DNA from: Cydia pomonella
Taxonomy: Eukaryota; Arthropoda; Insecta; Lepidoptera; Tortricidae
Length of the DNA stretch: 64,000 bases
Direction of reading: 5' to 3'
NCBI RefSeq assembly: GCF_033807575.1
Contig: NC_084728.1
Coordinates: 9,499,451 to 9,563,450 of the forward strand
The position numbers were made by a program, and so were the translations under genes. Below the pieces are notes generated by a model. The model was not told the origin of the DNA. It saw only the letters and a program-made list of their open reading frames with translations, and made no database searches. Shown piece by piece: positions 30,421 to 40,884 of this stretch (the stretch's first letter is position 1; the number at the start of each line of letters is the position of its first letter).

Positions 30421-30545
30421 CTTTATCTACTCGTCGACTGTAATGGTTGAATTATGATTTCGTATACCAAACTGTAATTGCGTACTTTTCATATATGGGC
30501 TCCAAACTCAACTACAATATTCATAAGCAAACTCCTTAGTCAATT
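30421..30545 (+). repeat. Dispersed repeat, direct copy at 55655-55755
   Basis: CTACTCGTCGACTGTAATGG, TTTCGTATACCAAACTG and TTGCGTACTTTT recur in the same order at 55655-55720. Non-coding. Confidence 0.6.
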
Positions 30546-31086
30546 ATAATGAAATTGGCCAATCACGTGGCGCTGCTGTCCAGTGCAAAAGACACCAACG
30601 CGCGACTATTTAGTAATATTCATATGATATGCACGCGTTGATGTCTTCTGTACTACTGAGACACTTACCTAATTTTATTTAATGATGTATTTAAGTTTTA
30701 TAGTAGAAAAAGTATATTTTAGATGAGTCGTAGAAAAATTATTGTATACAATAGTGATATAATCAAGCTTCCAATCTCGTACCTTACTAAGACAACTCAG
30801 CAAGCTTCGTGGCCTAAACACGGTACTCAACTGCAAAACTCTCTATTATATCACGATTGTATTAAGCATGAACTAAAAAAATAAAGGAAAAGTGGAAAAC
30901 TCACTGTCTCGGCTGAACTCTCGACTCGGGATACCAGTCCACTGACAACTAAGCTACCGAGACTTACCCGAAGACAGCGAATATTTACTGAGCTTCATAT
31001 AAGCCTTAGGGATTCACCTAGCGACATCTACCGTAAGAGCATTACACTTAAAACGAAAGTGAGGGACCCGCGTGAAATCACCTTTT
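30546..31086. other. Unassigned, with one inverted dispersed pair
   Basis: 30770-30812 (CAATCTCGTACCTTACT, CAGCAAGCTT) is inverted relative to 37660-37692 (AAGCTTGCTGAATTGCC, AAGGTACGAGATTG). No gene recognised. Confidence 0.35.
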
Positions 31087-31398
31087 CATACAAACGTAGT
31101 CCTCATTTTCCTCTCTGGATATTAACATTATTGGAAATATTTTGACACAATTTGTTGTATATTAACCATAGCTATGCCTCTACGTTTGATTTATTTTTAT
31201 TTTTAATTATTATCAGAGTTAGGAGCGTTTAAAAATTTGTATGAAATCTGTTTTTCGCTCTTACTTCTTACAATAATCAAGAAATCGAAAAAATTCTAAC
31301 GTAGGGGCTTAGCTATTGTTAATATATACATCAAATAATATAAATATATTTATATATAATCAATATCTAGAGAGGAAAATGGGGACTACGTTTGTATG
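31087..31398. mobile_element. 312-bp MITE with long inverted repeats
   Basis: CATACAAACGTAGTCCTC at the left is mirrored by GGGGACTACGTTTGTATG at the right. Inner pairs (CCTCTCTGGATATT / ATATCTAGAGAGG, CCTCTACGTTTG / CTAACGTAGGGG) extend the symmetry over most of the element. Other copies: 9352-9845 (interrupted) and 53340-53475 (right half). Confidence 0.7.
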
Positions 31399-31577
31399 GA
31401 GAAACGGATGTCCGTTTTCCTCTTAAACGGCTACTTATTTCTTAATATTCGACAAACATGTTGCATGATGCAGTTTTAAATCTAAATATGAAATTGCATA
31501 ACTTTTGCTTGTATTGGTTTGTCTTTGTATTTCCGCTTATTTATTCACGTCTAACATTAATGATAGTTACAGCAAGG

Positions 31578-31766
31578 GCCTGTTTCACAATGTCCAAGTA
31601 CGGGATAGCTAATTAACAAATAAATTAACTGCCAGATAAAACTTCCTACAAAACTTAGCACTTTATCTACCAGTTAAGCTTATTTGAAAATTGTGAAACG
31701 CCAACGATGACTATTCGTCAGTTAAGTGGCAAGTAGCTTATTTCGGACTTTACTTGGACATTGTGC
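31578..31766. mobile_element. ~190-bp MITE (CACAATGTCCAAGTA ends)
   Basis: CACAATGTCCAAGTA near the left end is matched by TACTTGGACATTGTG at the right. The left side extends outward with GGGCCTGTTT, absent at the right, so the right end may be truncated. Confidence 0.5.
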
Positions 31767-32621
31767 TTGGGCGTTGGTCTGCCGCGTCACTGCTGAAAAG
31801 ATGTCGCGGCAGCTCCAACACCATCCTGAGCATGTTCGCTGAGCGCTTGGACTGCCCCATGACAAAACTGGGTAGAAAACATCACTGGCCAAACAAAGTA
31901 ATGATGTGCTAGTGCCGATAATAATTATTTAATTTATTTTTATTATAATTATGTTTGTAGCTTTGTAGGTAGACAGCTTCTCTGCTACAGTTTGACTGTA
32001 TTGCTCTTAACAATAAACTTAGTTATAGAGTACCTAGCCGCGGTAGACAGCGAGAGGCGCGCCCGCACCAACTGTTCGTCACCGGCCGCTGCCGCACGCA
32101 CGCTGGTGAGCGCGCTCCTCTGCGCAGACTTGTCAGCACTTACAATAAAAAATTTAATCACGTAGATATTTTTGGTTGCAGTTTGAATGTTTATAAAAAA
32201 CGTATTCTTGATGTTTTAACACACCCTATAAACTAAGTACTTCTTCTAGTTTCTTGTACTGTATTTCATGTACCTACCAAATACATAACCAACCATTCTA
32301 TGTTGTTGTTGACACCAAGAGTCCCTAAGACTGTCGGTGTTTAGCTTTCGCTCTGAATTAATATAATTTATATCAATCAGTGGTAATCGCTGTGGGCCAC
32401 AATATTGTAAACAATATAGTAATTATTTTTGTAAGTATTACTTGTAGTGGCTGTTTGTTTACCCTAATAAAGAGAAAAAAAAAGAAAAAAAGAAAGCGTG
32501 CCGCCGCGATGCGTCGCAGAGTGCTTGACAGTAGCAACAGTATCCTAAGTGTGATAGCGGTTAGGCTCGATAGTCGCTATATGCAGCACAGTACCCCTAG
32601 TGTAACTTTGATCGACATCAT
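31767..32621. other. Unassigned region with a GC-rich patch
   Basis: 32035-32140 is GC-rich (GCGAGAGGCGCGCCCGCAC, GCTGCCGCACGCACGC) and may be a LINE coding remnant, but I see no diagnostic motif. A purine-rich AAAGAAAAAAAG tract is at 32468-32495. Confidence 0.3.
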
Positions 32622-32751
32622 AACGTGACGAACGCGTTTGCGTTAAGTCTCATTTTGTATAGGATTTTGAGGTTCCAAAACGTCCCGCTTGGCGCGCTCT
32701 TTCGAAATCCAATACAAAATGAGACTAAACGCAAACGCGTACGTCACGTTT
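32622..32751. mobile_element. 130-bp hairpin MITE
   Basis: AACGTGACGAACGCGTTTGC at the left is mirrored by GCAAACGCGTACGTCACGTT at the right; arms of ~46 bp include GTCTCATTTTGTAT. Central ~40 bp is GC-richer. The frame crossing it is incidental. Confidence 0.7.
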
Positions 32752-33840
32752 GGAAATCGAATTTATTTACACTAGAGGTACTGGTCGAACCTGCACCGAT
32801 ACTTAACTCGCTATGATGAAATGTAGTAGGTAGATAGGTATATAATAAATTAAGTATTAACATAGTCTAAATTACAAGCTCTGCATGTACATATTATGGA
32901 TTTTTGTGGTCCGAAATAAATGATTTTTATTTTATTTTTTTTTATTTTATTTTTTTTGTAATTTGTATTTGAATTATTTAATGTATTTTTTATCATTTTT
33001 ATTTTTATATTAAAAATTTATTTTGTAATGTGTCAAACTTGATATAATTTTTTTTTTATTTTTTTTTTTATTTGTAAGGTCTGTCGGGGTAAAAGCGACA
33101 CTTTCCTTTCTAAGTGGATTCGTGACAATCTTCTTTGCTGCTCTGTAATTAATAAGTTGTTATATGTTTTTGGACTGCTGGTGCTACTTGTAACATTGAT
33201 ACCCGAGCATACGAAAGATTCCAAAATTGCATCACGAGCGTAGCGAGTGGTTCGAAAAATCTTTAGGGTTTCGCGGGTTTCAAGGCACGAAGGTCAAACA
33301 AATTTTGCCACTGAGTAAAACACAATTTTTTCCACCACACCAATGCAAGGAAAGTACTAAATGTAAGATACGAAACAAAATCAAACAAAGTATAGTTATT
33401 AAAAAATCGATATTACCTACGACGATATAAAGCACTCAGTTCAGCCAGTTATTAAGCCGTGGGTTATAAACTGACCACGTGGTCACAGCAAATGTCACTG
33501 CAACCACAGAATTAAGACAGCATAATTTACCACCGTGCTGCTAGAACACAGTTAAAACATTCCTATGGAGTATCTTGAGAGATACACATGGTGAAATTGT
33601 TATAAATAAAAAATAAAATAAAAATCATTTATTTCAGAATACATCATAGGCATCAAAGTAATTTTTGCACGGTAAGACTAATTGCGAGCTGTGGAGTCGA
33701 CATTAGCATTAAAATTGAACTCATACTCATACTCATTCATTTATTTAATTAGTGACAAGAGGTTAAATGAAAAAGTCGTGAAAGCGTTACTTTTATGTTT
33801 TTTCCGTATGCTTTCAATTTTTTTCATATTTTTTTGATTC
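32752..33840. other. AT-rich, LINE-tail pieces only
   Basis: GAAATAAATGATTTTTATTT (32915-32934) and its inverted counterpart AAAATCATTTATTTC (33622-33636) are generic LINE 3' ends. T-rich simple sequence lies at 32930-33075. No gene recognised. Confidence 0.35.
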
Positions 33841-34140
33841 ATGTTTCAAAAATTAGATAAGGGGGGGGGGAGGAGAACATACATACGTAGTCTGCGTGTG
33901 CCTGTAACTCTAGAGTCTTTAAATAAAAAAAATCTAATTTGGTCCAACCGTCTTCAAGAAATTACTCCATTTTGCAGTCGAAACCATACATTAAATCAAA
34001 ATGATAACTATAATAATATGTGTATGACCAATAAGGGTCAAGAAAATGTGACATGTTGTGACAAGGGGGAGGGGGGAGTCACAAACTTTGTGACGTCATC
34101 ACGGCACTTTAACTTCATCAGTAACCGAATTGTAATTTTT
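33841..34140. repeat. GTGACGTCA-bearing repeat with G-runs
   Basis: GATAAGGGGGGGGGAGGAG (33857-33875) and GACAAGGGGGAGGGGGGAGT (34060-34079), followed by TTTGTGACGTCATCACGG, form a low-complexity family. A related GTGACGTCACAAC is at 34340. The 100-codon frame is not supported by any motif. Confidence 0.35.
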
Positions 34141-34860
34141 TAACCACTGTACAGTTAAATAACGATTCTTTGGAAAGATAACCGTTTTTATTCGTTTAAT
34201 TTTCTTTCCTAATCGGTTTTGTGTTATGAAATTACTAATATTTCTTAAATCTAAAATATTTTGATAATAGGTATAATAATAATTATAAATTGGTATAAAT
34301 AATTTGTCGACTTCGTTGAAAAAAAAATTGCCAAAAGTGTGACGTCACAACAGGGTTGGAGGGGTAAAAAAAAACTCAAAATGTGTGTGACGTAATTAAT
34401 GGATGAACCCTAAGAGCAGTGTCATTTGAAACTATAGTATTGTAACCTGTAAATCTATGAAATGTACCCGGCTGGTTACATAATACCTAGGGATGTAGTA
34501 AAGGAAAGAAAACACAAGAGTTCACTTGATAGTTGTTTTATTTCTTCTTTCAAAACTCCTACATACCCTAAAATTCAACTTCTAGCTCAGACTGCTAACG
34601 GTAGAGCTGTTGGTTCATTCATATCTGTATTCTTACACTATAGGATAAATCACCAACAAACTAGTTGTTTAATTAAATTTTATTCTGGTAATTATTATAT
34701 GAAAAGTTACACCTAAGCATTAAATTTGGCAAGCAACACTGTCCATCAGACCTCAGTAAACCTTGATTATGATATTAAAATTATTCATTATAAATGTGAC
34801 AAAAGCAAAAGGTTACCGATCTATGACAATGACAAAACTTGTTCTACAAGTAAACTATGA
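34141..34860. other. Unassigned stretch with an 84-codon frame
   Basis: The frame at 34462-34716 has no recognisable domain, signal peptide or splice context. Nothing else seen. Confidence 0.3.
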
Positions 34861-34869
34861 GCTCCTTAA

Positions 34870-34968
34870 GGGCTTCCTAAGGGATTTCTAAGGGTTTCCA
34901 AAGGATTTCCTAAGGATTTCCTAAGGTTTTCAAAGGTTTTCAAAGGTTTTCAAAGGTTTTCAAAGGGC
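34870..34968. repeat. Degenerate ~10-bp minisatellite
   Basis: AAGGNTTTC-type units, ending in four near-perfect TTTTCAAAGG units at about 34926-34966. Confidence 0.85.
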
Positions 34969-34978
34969 CAACACATAC

Positions 34979-35149
34979 CTGCTGCCACAGACGATGTTTA
35001 TTCCTCCGAATTAACTCCTCTGCATTCCGCCTGACGAACAAGACAGACGACAGAAAAAAGTCCGCTGCAGTCAAAATTAGCATTTGGGTTGGAACTCGTA
35101 ACAATGGCCGTGAAGGCGTCCCGAACCGGATGAAGAGAAGACTCGTCTC
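34979..35149 (-). other. Possible exon remnant with GTATGT donor
   Basis: Minus strand: 57 codons open after a stop, ending LIRRNKHRLWQQ, directly followed by GTATGT, a good 5' splice site (34973-34978). The stretch TQMLILTAADFFLSSVLFV is hydrophobic. No convincing acceptor upstream and no homologue recognised. Could be a decayed host exon, a spliced transposon gene, or chance. Confidence 0.2.
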
Positions 35150-35804
35150 TTACATCAGCCTGCCACGCTCAAGGGCACGCTCCTCTTTCCTCAGCAACTT
35201 GGCAAAGGAAAGCAACATTTGCCTCGACCTATTAAAATCTGGAAAGAATAAATTACTTAGTCTTTCGAATTTGGATTAAGCTGTTTTGCAATGAAAACAC
35301 TTTGTGGGAATTGCTTACCCAGAAACCAAAATCTGAATCTCCGGAACTATATACTCGTATGGCGACAATAAATTTCCACGCTGAGTTTTATAAATATCTA
35401 TTTTAATTTTTGTAATAAATTAGTATTCTGACACAAACCAATGCCGTCTTTTCTTCTCCTTCTTTTTTTTCCCTACATTTCAAATTTAGTGCTCTTTTCA
35501 GCCAGAACTGTGTGTTGTCAGTCAAATTGTGCTACCTTTTAAAACATGTAGGTTTCATTACCTAACGACACAATATCCAGAAAAAAATGCTGAAATACAA
35601 CTATTTATATTTGTAACTAAACTAATTAAATTAAATCATGTTTCATATTTCTAAAAAAATATAACACTAAGAGAAATAAAAAAAACAACGAAGTTACGCT
35701 AACACCACTAGATGGCGCTATGTGACAGTATGTTTTTTTTATTAAGTAAGTATGGATATGGACCGCTCTTTTATTTCTTGCGTAGAAAATGTATGACGTA
35801 GTAC
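35150..35804. other. No recognised feature
   Basis: AT-rich; CACTAGATGGCGCTATGTG at 35706-35724 is a frequent short lepidopteran repeat motif. Confidence 0.35.
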
Positions 35805-35910
35805 TTTTTTTTTATATACCACGACGGTGGCAAACTAGCATACGGCCCGCCTGATGGTAAGCCGTCGCCGTAGCCTATGGACGTCAGCAACTCCAGAGGT
35901 GTTACATACT
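35805..35910 (-). repeat. GACGTAGTAT retroposon, truncated
   Basis: Antisense copy: T-run, ACGACGGTGGCAAAC, ATACGGCCCGCCTGATGG, CTCCAGAGGTGTTACAT. Confidence 0.65.
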
Positions 35911-36198
35911 TTATAGGTAAAAAAAACAGATTATAATCAGTTTCATTTTCGTTGCACCATGGGTAAGTTAAAATACTGCAAGAATAACTTTACTCATACC
36001 TATAATCAACGGACATGCGGTCTGTCAGTGAGTCAACTATGCGGTTTGTCTGTCCGTCAGTATCTCGTAAACTAGTCGATAATCGGTCCTTTTGCAATAA
36101 TTGTCAAGTTAAACATTTCTGACGTATATCGTAAAGTAACTTTTGTTTGTATAGAGATACGTAAAGTTCCAGGGAGTGGAATGACACATTATTATTTG

Positions 36199-36390
36199 AC
36201 TACCGGCCTAGTGGGTAGTGACCCTGCCTATGAAGCCGATGGTCCTGGGTTCGAATCCCAGTATAGGCATTTATTTGTGTGATGAACACAGATATTTGTT
36301 CCCGAGTCATGGGTGTTTTCTGTGTATTTAAGTATGTATTTATCTATATACGTATGTATTGGGAGCGTGCACGACTGTCACGCAACCTAG
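36199..36390 (+). mobile_element. tRNA-derived SINE, second family
   Basis: CGGCCTAGTGGGTAGTGACC (A-box region) and GGGTTCGAATCCC (B box, ~36248) sit in tRNA-like spacing, followed by the body TATTTGTTCCCGAGTCATGG. Copies: 45083-45262 (body, plus), 47590-47765 (minus), and 46003-46062 with 46885-46935 (minus, split). No tRNA acceptor pairing, so not a functional tRNA gene. Confidence 0.7.
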
Positions 36391-37792
36391 TGTCCGCAAG
36401 TCTAGGGGAAAACGTCAATTCACTACATCTTATAAAACTACTCCAAAACTAAAAACTACTGAACGGATTTTCATACGACTTTCATCTATCAATAGAGTGA
36501 TTCTTGAGGAAGGCTTAAGTATATAACTTGTTAAGGTTTTGTGTAAATTGTTTGAAATATAACGATGTTTTCGGAAAAAATCACGCTGGCTAGGAGCTTT
36601 AATCGAAAACGCTGCCTAATCCGTTTGAGCTATAACAACACAATGTATGGTGGGGTTGTTTCTCATTCATAGGTCTACAAAAAAGTTCGCGATGTTAAAT
36701 GTCTATCTTTTAAGGATAACTTACTATATCCATTCTTAACTTCTAGATAAAGATCACGTAATATGTGGCATTTGCAAAGCTATTTACATGGATACATTAT
36801 TAACAATTATCAAAATAAATACGTTAGTTATATTAAGCATTTCATACAGATTACAATGGTGCCTTACACCATACAATTTAAATGAATATTTCAGGAGTAA
36901 TCGTAAATCAAAGTTTCATTTCGAGCCATATAATTGTACGAAATGTTAAAGACGCTATCCGCAGTTAGTTCAAATTTTTACCACCTTATGCGCTGGGATC
37001 GCTTTACTTTCCCCCACCATGCACTTCGCACGGTCCCAATATCGTCGCCTAGCACCCATAGTACAAGCTTTTCTTAGTTTGTGGCTAGGACGATCTGCGT
37101 AAGATTGTCCCAAAAATACTTTTTTTTTCGAAGTTATTGCAAAAAAATGGTTCCGATCCCTGTCGTAAATGTTAAATACTGCTTTCAAGTAACTTATAGC
37201 TTTTATTGGGTAACATAAACATACCTTTGACCACGGTGAGTCAATATCATGTGGTTTGCCAGTCCGTCGATATCTCGTAAACTACATGGCTTTATTGTTA
37301 TTTAAGCAACTTTTAACAGGTTAAACATTTTTTCTGACGGAAATCGTAAAGTTAATTTTTGTTATTCTATTTTGGGAATTTGACATTAGTACAAATTCCC
37401 AAAATCTTGCCTTTACTAAGAACTACATTCATTTTAAGTTCTTAGATATCTGTAGTGAATCAAAATTCATTTTAAGTTCTTAGATATCTCGTGAAATGGT
37501 TTACTATCTAGAAATTTAATAGGCATGTTGACGAATGTGGAAATTTGTGAATTTTATGATATAATATAGTAAAAAGATAGAAAATGAGCACATAAATTAG
37601 GACAAAAATATGATATAATAAAGATTTTCAGTCGCGACCCGGTTTTGACAACAAAGCTTGCTGAATTGCCTAAGTAAGGTACGAGATTGAAAAGATTGAT
37701 TATATCGCTATTGTACAAAAATACTATTTTATTTTTGTTGGAAGCGAGTTTTCTTGCGGTGTTCTTAGTTTCTTCTTCTCGCTTAGTGCGGA
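36391..37792. other. ~1.4 kb without recognised gene
   Basis: AAAACTACTGAACGGATTTT (36457-36476) is a frequent lepidopteran repeat phrase, with a relative near 58115. A short direct repeat TTCATTTTAAGTTCTTAGAT occurs at 37429 and 37467. The 72-codon minus frame has no motif. Confidence 0.35.
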
Positions 37793-38055
37793 TGTCATTC
37801 CAGATCTAGAGCAGAGCCCAACTGGGGAAGTACCTCCACCTTACAGAAAACTGCAGCCAAATAACACTAGACCCTACTCATAGTGTTGTGTTCCTGCCGG
37901 TGAGTAAGGTTGCCAGAGCTCAACGAGGGGTGGGAGGGTTTGGGTCGGCAACGCGCATGTAACTCCTCTGGAGTTGCAGGCGTATATAGGCTACGGATAC
38001 TGCTTACCATCAGGCGGGCCGTATGCTTGTTTGCCACCGACATAGTATTAAAAAA
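37793..38055 (+). repeat. GACGTAGTAT retroposon, ~260-bp copy
   Basis: From GATGTCATTCCAGATCTAG to GCCACCGACATAGTAT plus an A-run; 5'-truncated relative to 9446. Confidence 0.7.
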
Positions 38056-38598
38056 ATCCAGAAGTTTTCAGAAAATCAGCTCTTTTTCAAAATGATATCA
38101 GGCATTTTTGGTATAAAATTATTCTTTTTTGGCATAAAAGTTATCATTTACGAAAATACCGGTTCTTTATAAATATTAGGAGAACAAATTTGGTGTAATC
38201 AAATTCGATCCTAATAAATATTTTTAGTGTGTAAAGTAGCAGACATGATAATTTTATTTTGCTCTTCCCAAAATAGCCCCATTTTATTGCATACCCTGTA
38301 TTTTGTATAGTTTTTAATAATGGCGTGGGCCACGCTGATGCGTTACGCGAATAATTTGATTATCAGTCTAATGGCACAATAATGTATGGAGAATATAAAT
38401 TATACTAAGATATGCATGTTTAGAAGATCTAACTTTTAGATATTATTGTGTGTGTGAGTCATATTGTTATAGGCGATGTATGGGTGTCCGAATAAGTCGA
38501 AAGCAAACTTACCTTATTTAACTACGTGATAGGTTGATATTGTAATATTTTTGTTGCGAAAATTAAATAGATTTGGTGAGCGAAGAGCTTGTGAAGCT
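38056..38598. other. AT-rich, no feature recognised
   Basis: Nothing supported. Confidence 0.35.
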
Positions 38599-38687
38599 CT
38601 ACACGATGGCTCATCGCTGGACCAGCGAGATATTAGCCATGCGATAGTTGAGAGCACGCACTATGGAATTGGCCACGTATACGCGTA
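38599..38687 (-). repeat. Fragment of the TGGCTCCT MITE
   Basis: CTACACGATGGCTCATCGC through GGCCACGTATACGCG is the reverse complement of the right half of 43572-43913. Confidence 0.65.
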
Positions 38688-38926
38688 AGCTGGCGGCTCC
38701 CCGCCAGCTCTCACAACACAACGACATTACGAATTGGCTACTTGACAGTTTTTTTATAAATAATGTCATTCGATCTTGATTTTCCTGAGGATCAAATGCC
38801 TAGGACTCATGGGCCATGAGCAGGGCCCGTACTTTTCATGCCGTTGACGCAAAAATGACGTAATTTAACATACAGGGAGTTGTTTTACAATACTACAAAT
38901 TTAGATAACTTACTTATTGACGGGTA

Positions 38927-40417
38927 CCGTAAACCGAGGTTACTTTGATCAATTTTAAAGTTTGATACCATTTTGTGACAATCCTAATACACGTAAAAAT
39001 ATGAAATTAAAATGTAAAAATGGGGTTTTACTCTTCTTTTAGCCTGCAAAATAAGAAAAATTATGGACTTATAGTTTTTACAAAAAAAAATTAAAACAAC
39101 GCGATCAAAGTTACATTGAGAATGGGGTTACTTTGAAACCACTACTTTTTTTAATGACAATCTAAAGTAAACCCGCTAAAAAGCCCGTAAAAAATTAAAA
39201 AATTAAAATCGGTTAAGTACTTTTTAAGTTATAATTTTTTTTATGTGTTGGGGTTACTTTGATAACAAATCAAACGATACAATTTAATAACTTTAAGCGC
39301 TTTATTAGATTCATTGCTAGAAACAACTTAGGAACTTTAGTTATACAGGTATAAAAGTACCTTCACCTTTAAATACCTTTTAATCACAGACATAATCAGC
39401 CTTTTTTTTTATTAAAAATCAACTTATAAAAAAATTACGTAAAAATGTAGCTGTGTAAGTAACACGTTCGATTATTCTCAGATATAATCAGCCTTTCTTA
39501 AAAATCTACTTATAACAAAATAACATAAAAAATTCAGCTTCTTTAGTGTAAGTAACACGTTCGATTAATCTGAAGAAGAATAGAGATTAGGTACAATTAA
39601 AATTAACAACTTAAGATTGCTTTATAAACTCTCAATGAACTACATTTCTAAAATGTCGATATCGTTATGAAATTCAACACTTTCGACATCTTCATTCTTT
39701 GATATGTTGCCCTTTATACTTATTGTATAATGTTCCATACGGAATCTTGTATGCTTCCGATGCGGCACGAATAGATTTTTTGCCGTCCAGTATGTCTGTG
39801 AGTGCATCATTGATTTGTTTTTCTTGGTATTTTTTGTAGTCTCGGGACCCGACCTTTTTTTTGTAATCTCGTGGCATGTTTCCTACAAAAAAAATCTATT
39901 AAATTATTATACTCTTTTTATTATATTAGTATAGAAAGTATAGATTAAAACATCGGAAGCTGCCAAACAATAATTGCTGGGGGTACTTTGATCATTTGAT
40001 CAATTTCACCACGTATAAGTGATCAAAGACACCCCGAACCATGGATTCCCCGGCAGTGTGCGCATTTATAGGTTATCGAATTGAGGTTATTTTTTTTCAA
40101 ACTCACGAATAAACACTGATTAACGTAAGACACCATAAAAATCACATGTATTTATTATTGACACAGGTACAGTCAAAGTTTTTCAGGCATAAAAATCAAG
40201 AAGAAAAGCGTACTTACCATTAATATTTTTTTTCTAGGCCAAATAATAGTACTACCCGCGCACCCGATCACTATGCGGTGACACAACTACCAGTGTTGCC
40301 AATAATGAAAAAAATAACTACTAAGGCGTTTTTCAACTCGTCAAAATAAGCACCTTAGTAGCGGATGGAAGTTGTTATCAAAGTCGACCCGCAAATCAAA
40401 GTAACCCCGGTTTACGG
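38927..40417. mobile_element. 1.49-kb pogo/Tc1-like element, TSD TA, nested in the hAT MITE
   Basis: The left end CCGTAAACCGAGGTTACTTT and the right end read inward CCGTAAACCGGGGTTACTTT differ at one base. TA lies on both sides (38925-38926, 40418-40419). GGTTACTTTGA recurs internally near 39126 and 39252, with a variant near 39982 and an inverted variant at 40021. It encodes only a short psq-like DNA-binding segment, so it is non-autonomous. Confidence 0.85.
39692..39877 (-). pseudogene. Psq-type helix-turn-helix remnant of a pogo-like transposase
   Basis: 61 codons. Residues ~18-58 (KYQEKQINDALTDILDGKKS, IRAASEAYKIPYGTLYNKYK) match the Psq/CENP-B-like N-terminal HTH: an amphipathic helix, the IRAAS turn, and the recognition helix IPYGTLYNKYKG. 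In complete pogo-family proteins this domain binds the TIR and is followed by a DDE/D catalytic domain, which is absent here. Its position inside TA-flanked TIRs supports this origin. No splice donor is evident at its 3' end. Start is the first ATG; PRDYKK precedes. Confidence 0.75.
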
Positions 40418-40884
40418 TATCAAAATAAATACTTGTTACGAGAATAAAAGCTTGTTACGCTGTTAAAAATCTTAAATATGTATTATTTAATAAATTAATA
40501 ATCTATTATTTATTTGAGTGACAATAAGATGAAAGTCAGTTGGACGTTTCTGTACTGATTGTCAAGTATATGTATAACTTACGTAAAGAGGTTGATAAAT
40601 GATTAATTATTACGAAAATATTAATTGGAATCATACTCTATGTAGCTTGACGTCATTTTTCTGTCAACGGCATGAAAAGTACGGACTCTGGCCATGAGTC
40701 ATGGCATTTAAGCAACACAAAGGTCAGAAATGAGAGTTAAAGTCTGACGCTCGCACTCGACGATTGAAACGCCTATATCAAAATGATATTGTGATGTCAC
40801 GTCACATTATATTAGTTTGTCCTAAATGTATGGAAGATCAAAAAAAATGCTATTTTGACCCTGAAATATTGCGTTTATGTACAT

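Larger units (their letters stand above)
38821..40690. mobile_element. hAT-type MITE, 8-bp TSD GCCATGAG, carrying a nested element
   Basis: Ends CAGGGCCCGTACTTTTCATG and, inverted, CATGAAAAGTACGGACTCTG, with similarity continuing through CCGTTGAC. GCCATGAG lies immediately outside both ends (38813-38820 and 40691-40698). An 8-bp duplication with CAG-starting TIRs is diagnostic of hAT. Without the insert at 38927-40417 the element would be ~375 bp and non-coding. Confidence 0.85.

Noticed and set aside
36205..36270. tRNA gene
   Set aside because: B box GGGTTCGAATCCC is convincing, but the SINE body follows and copies recur at 45083, 46885 and 47590.
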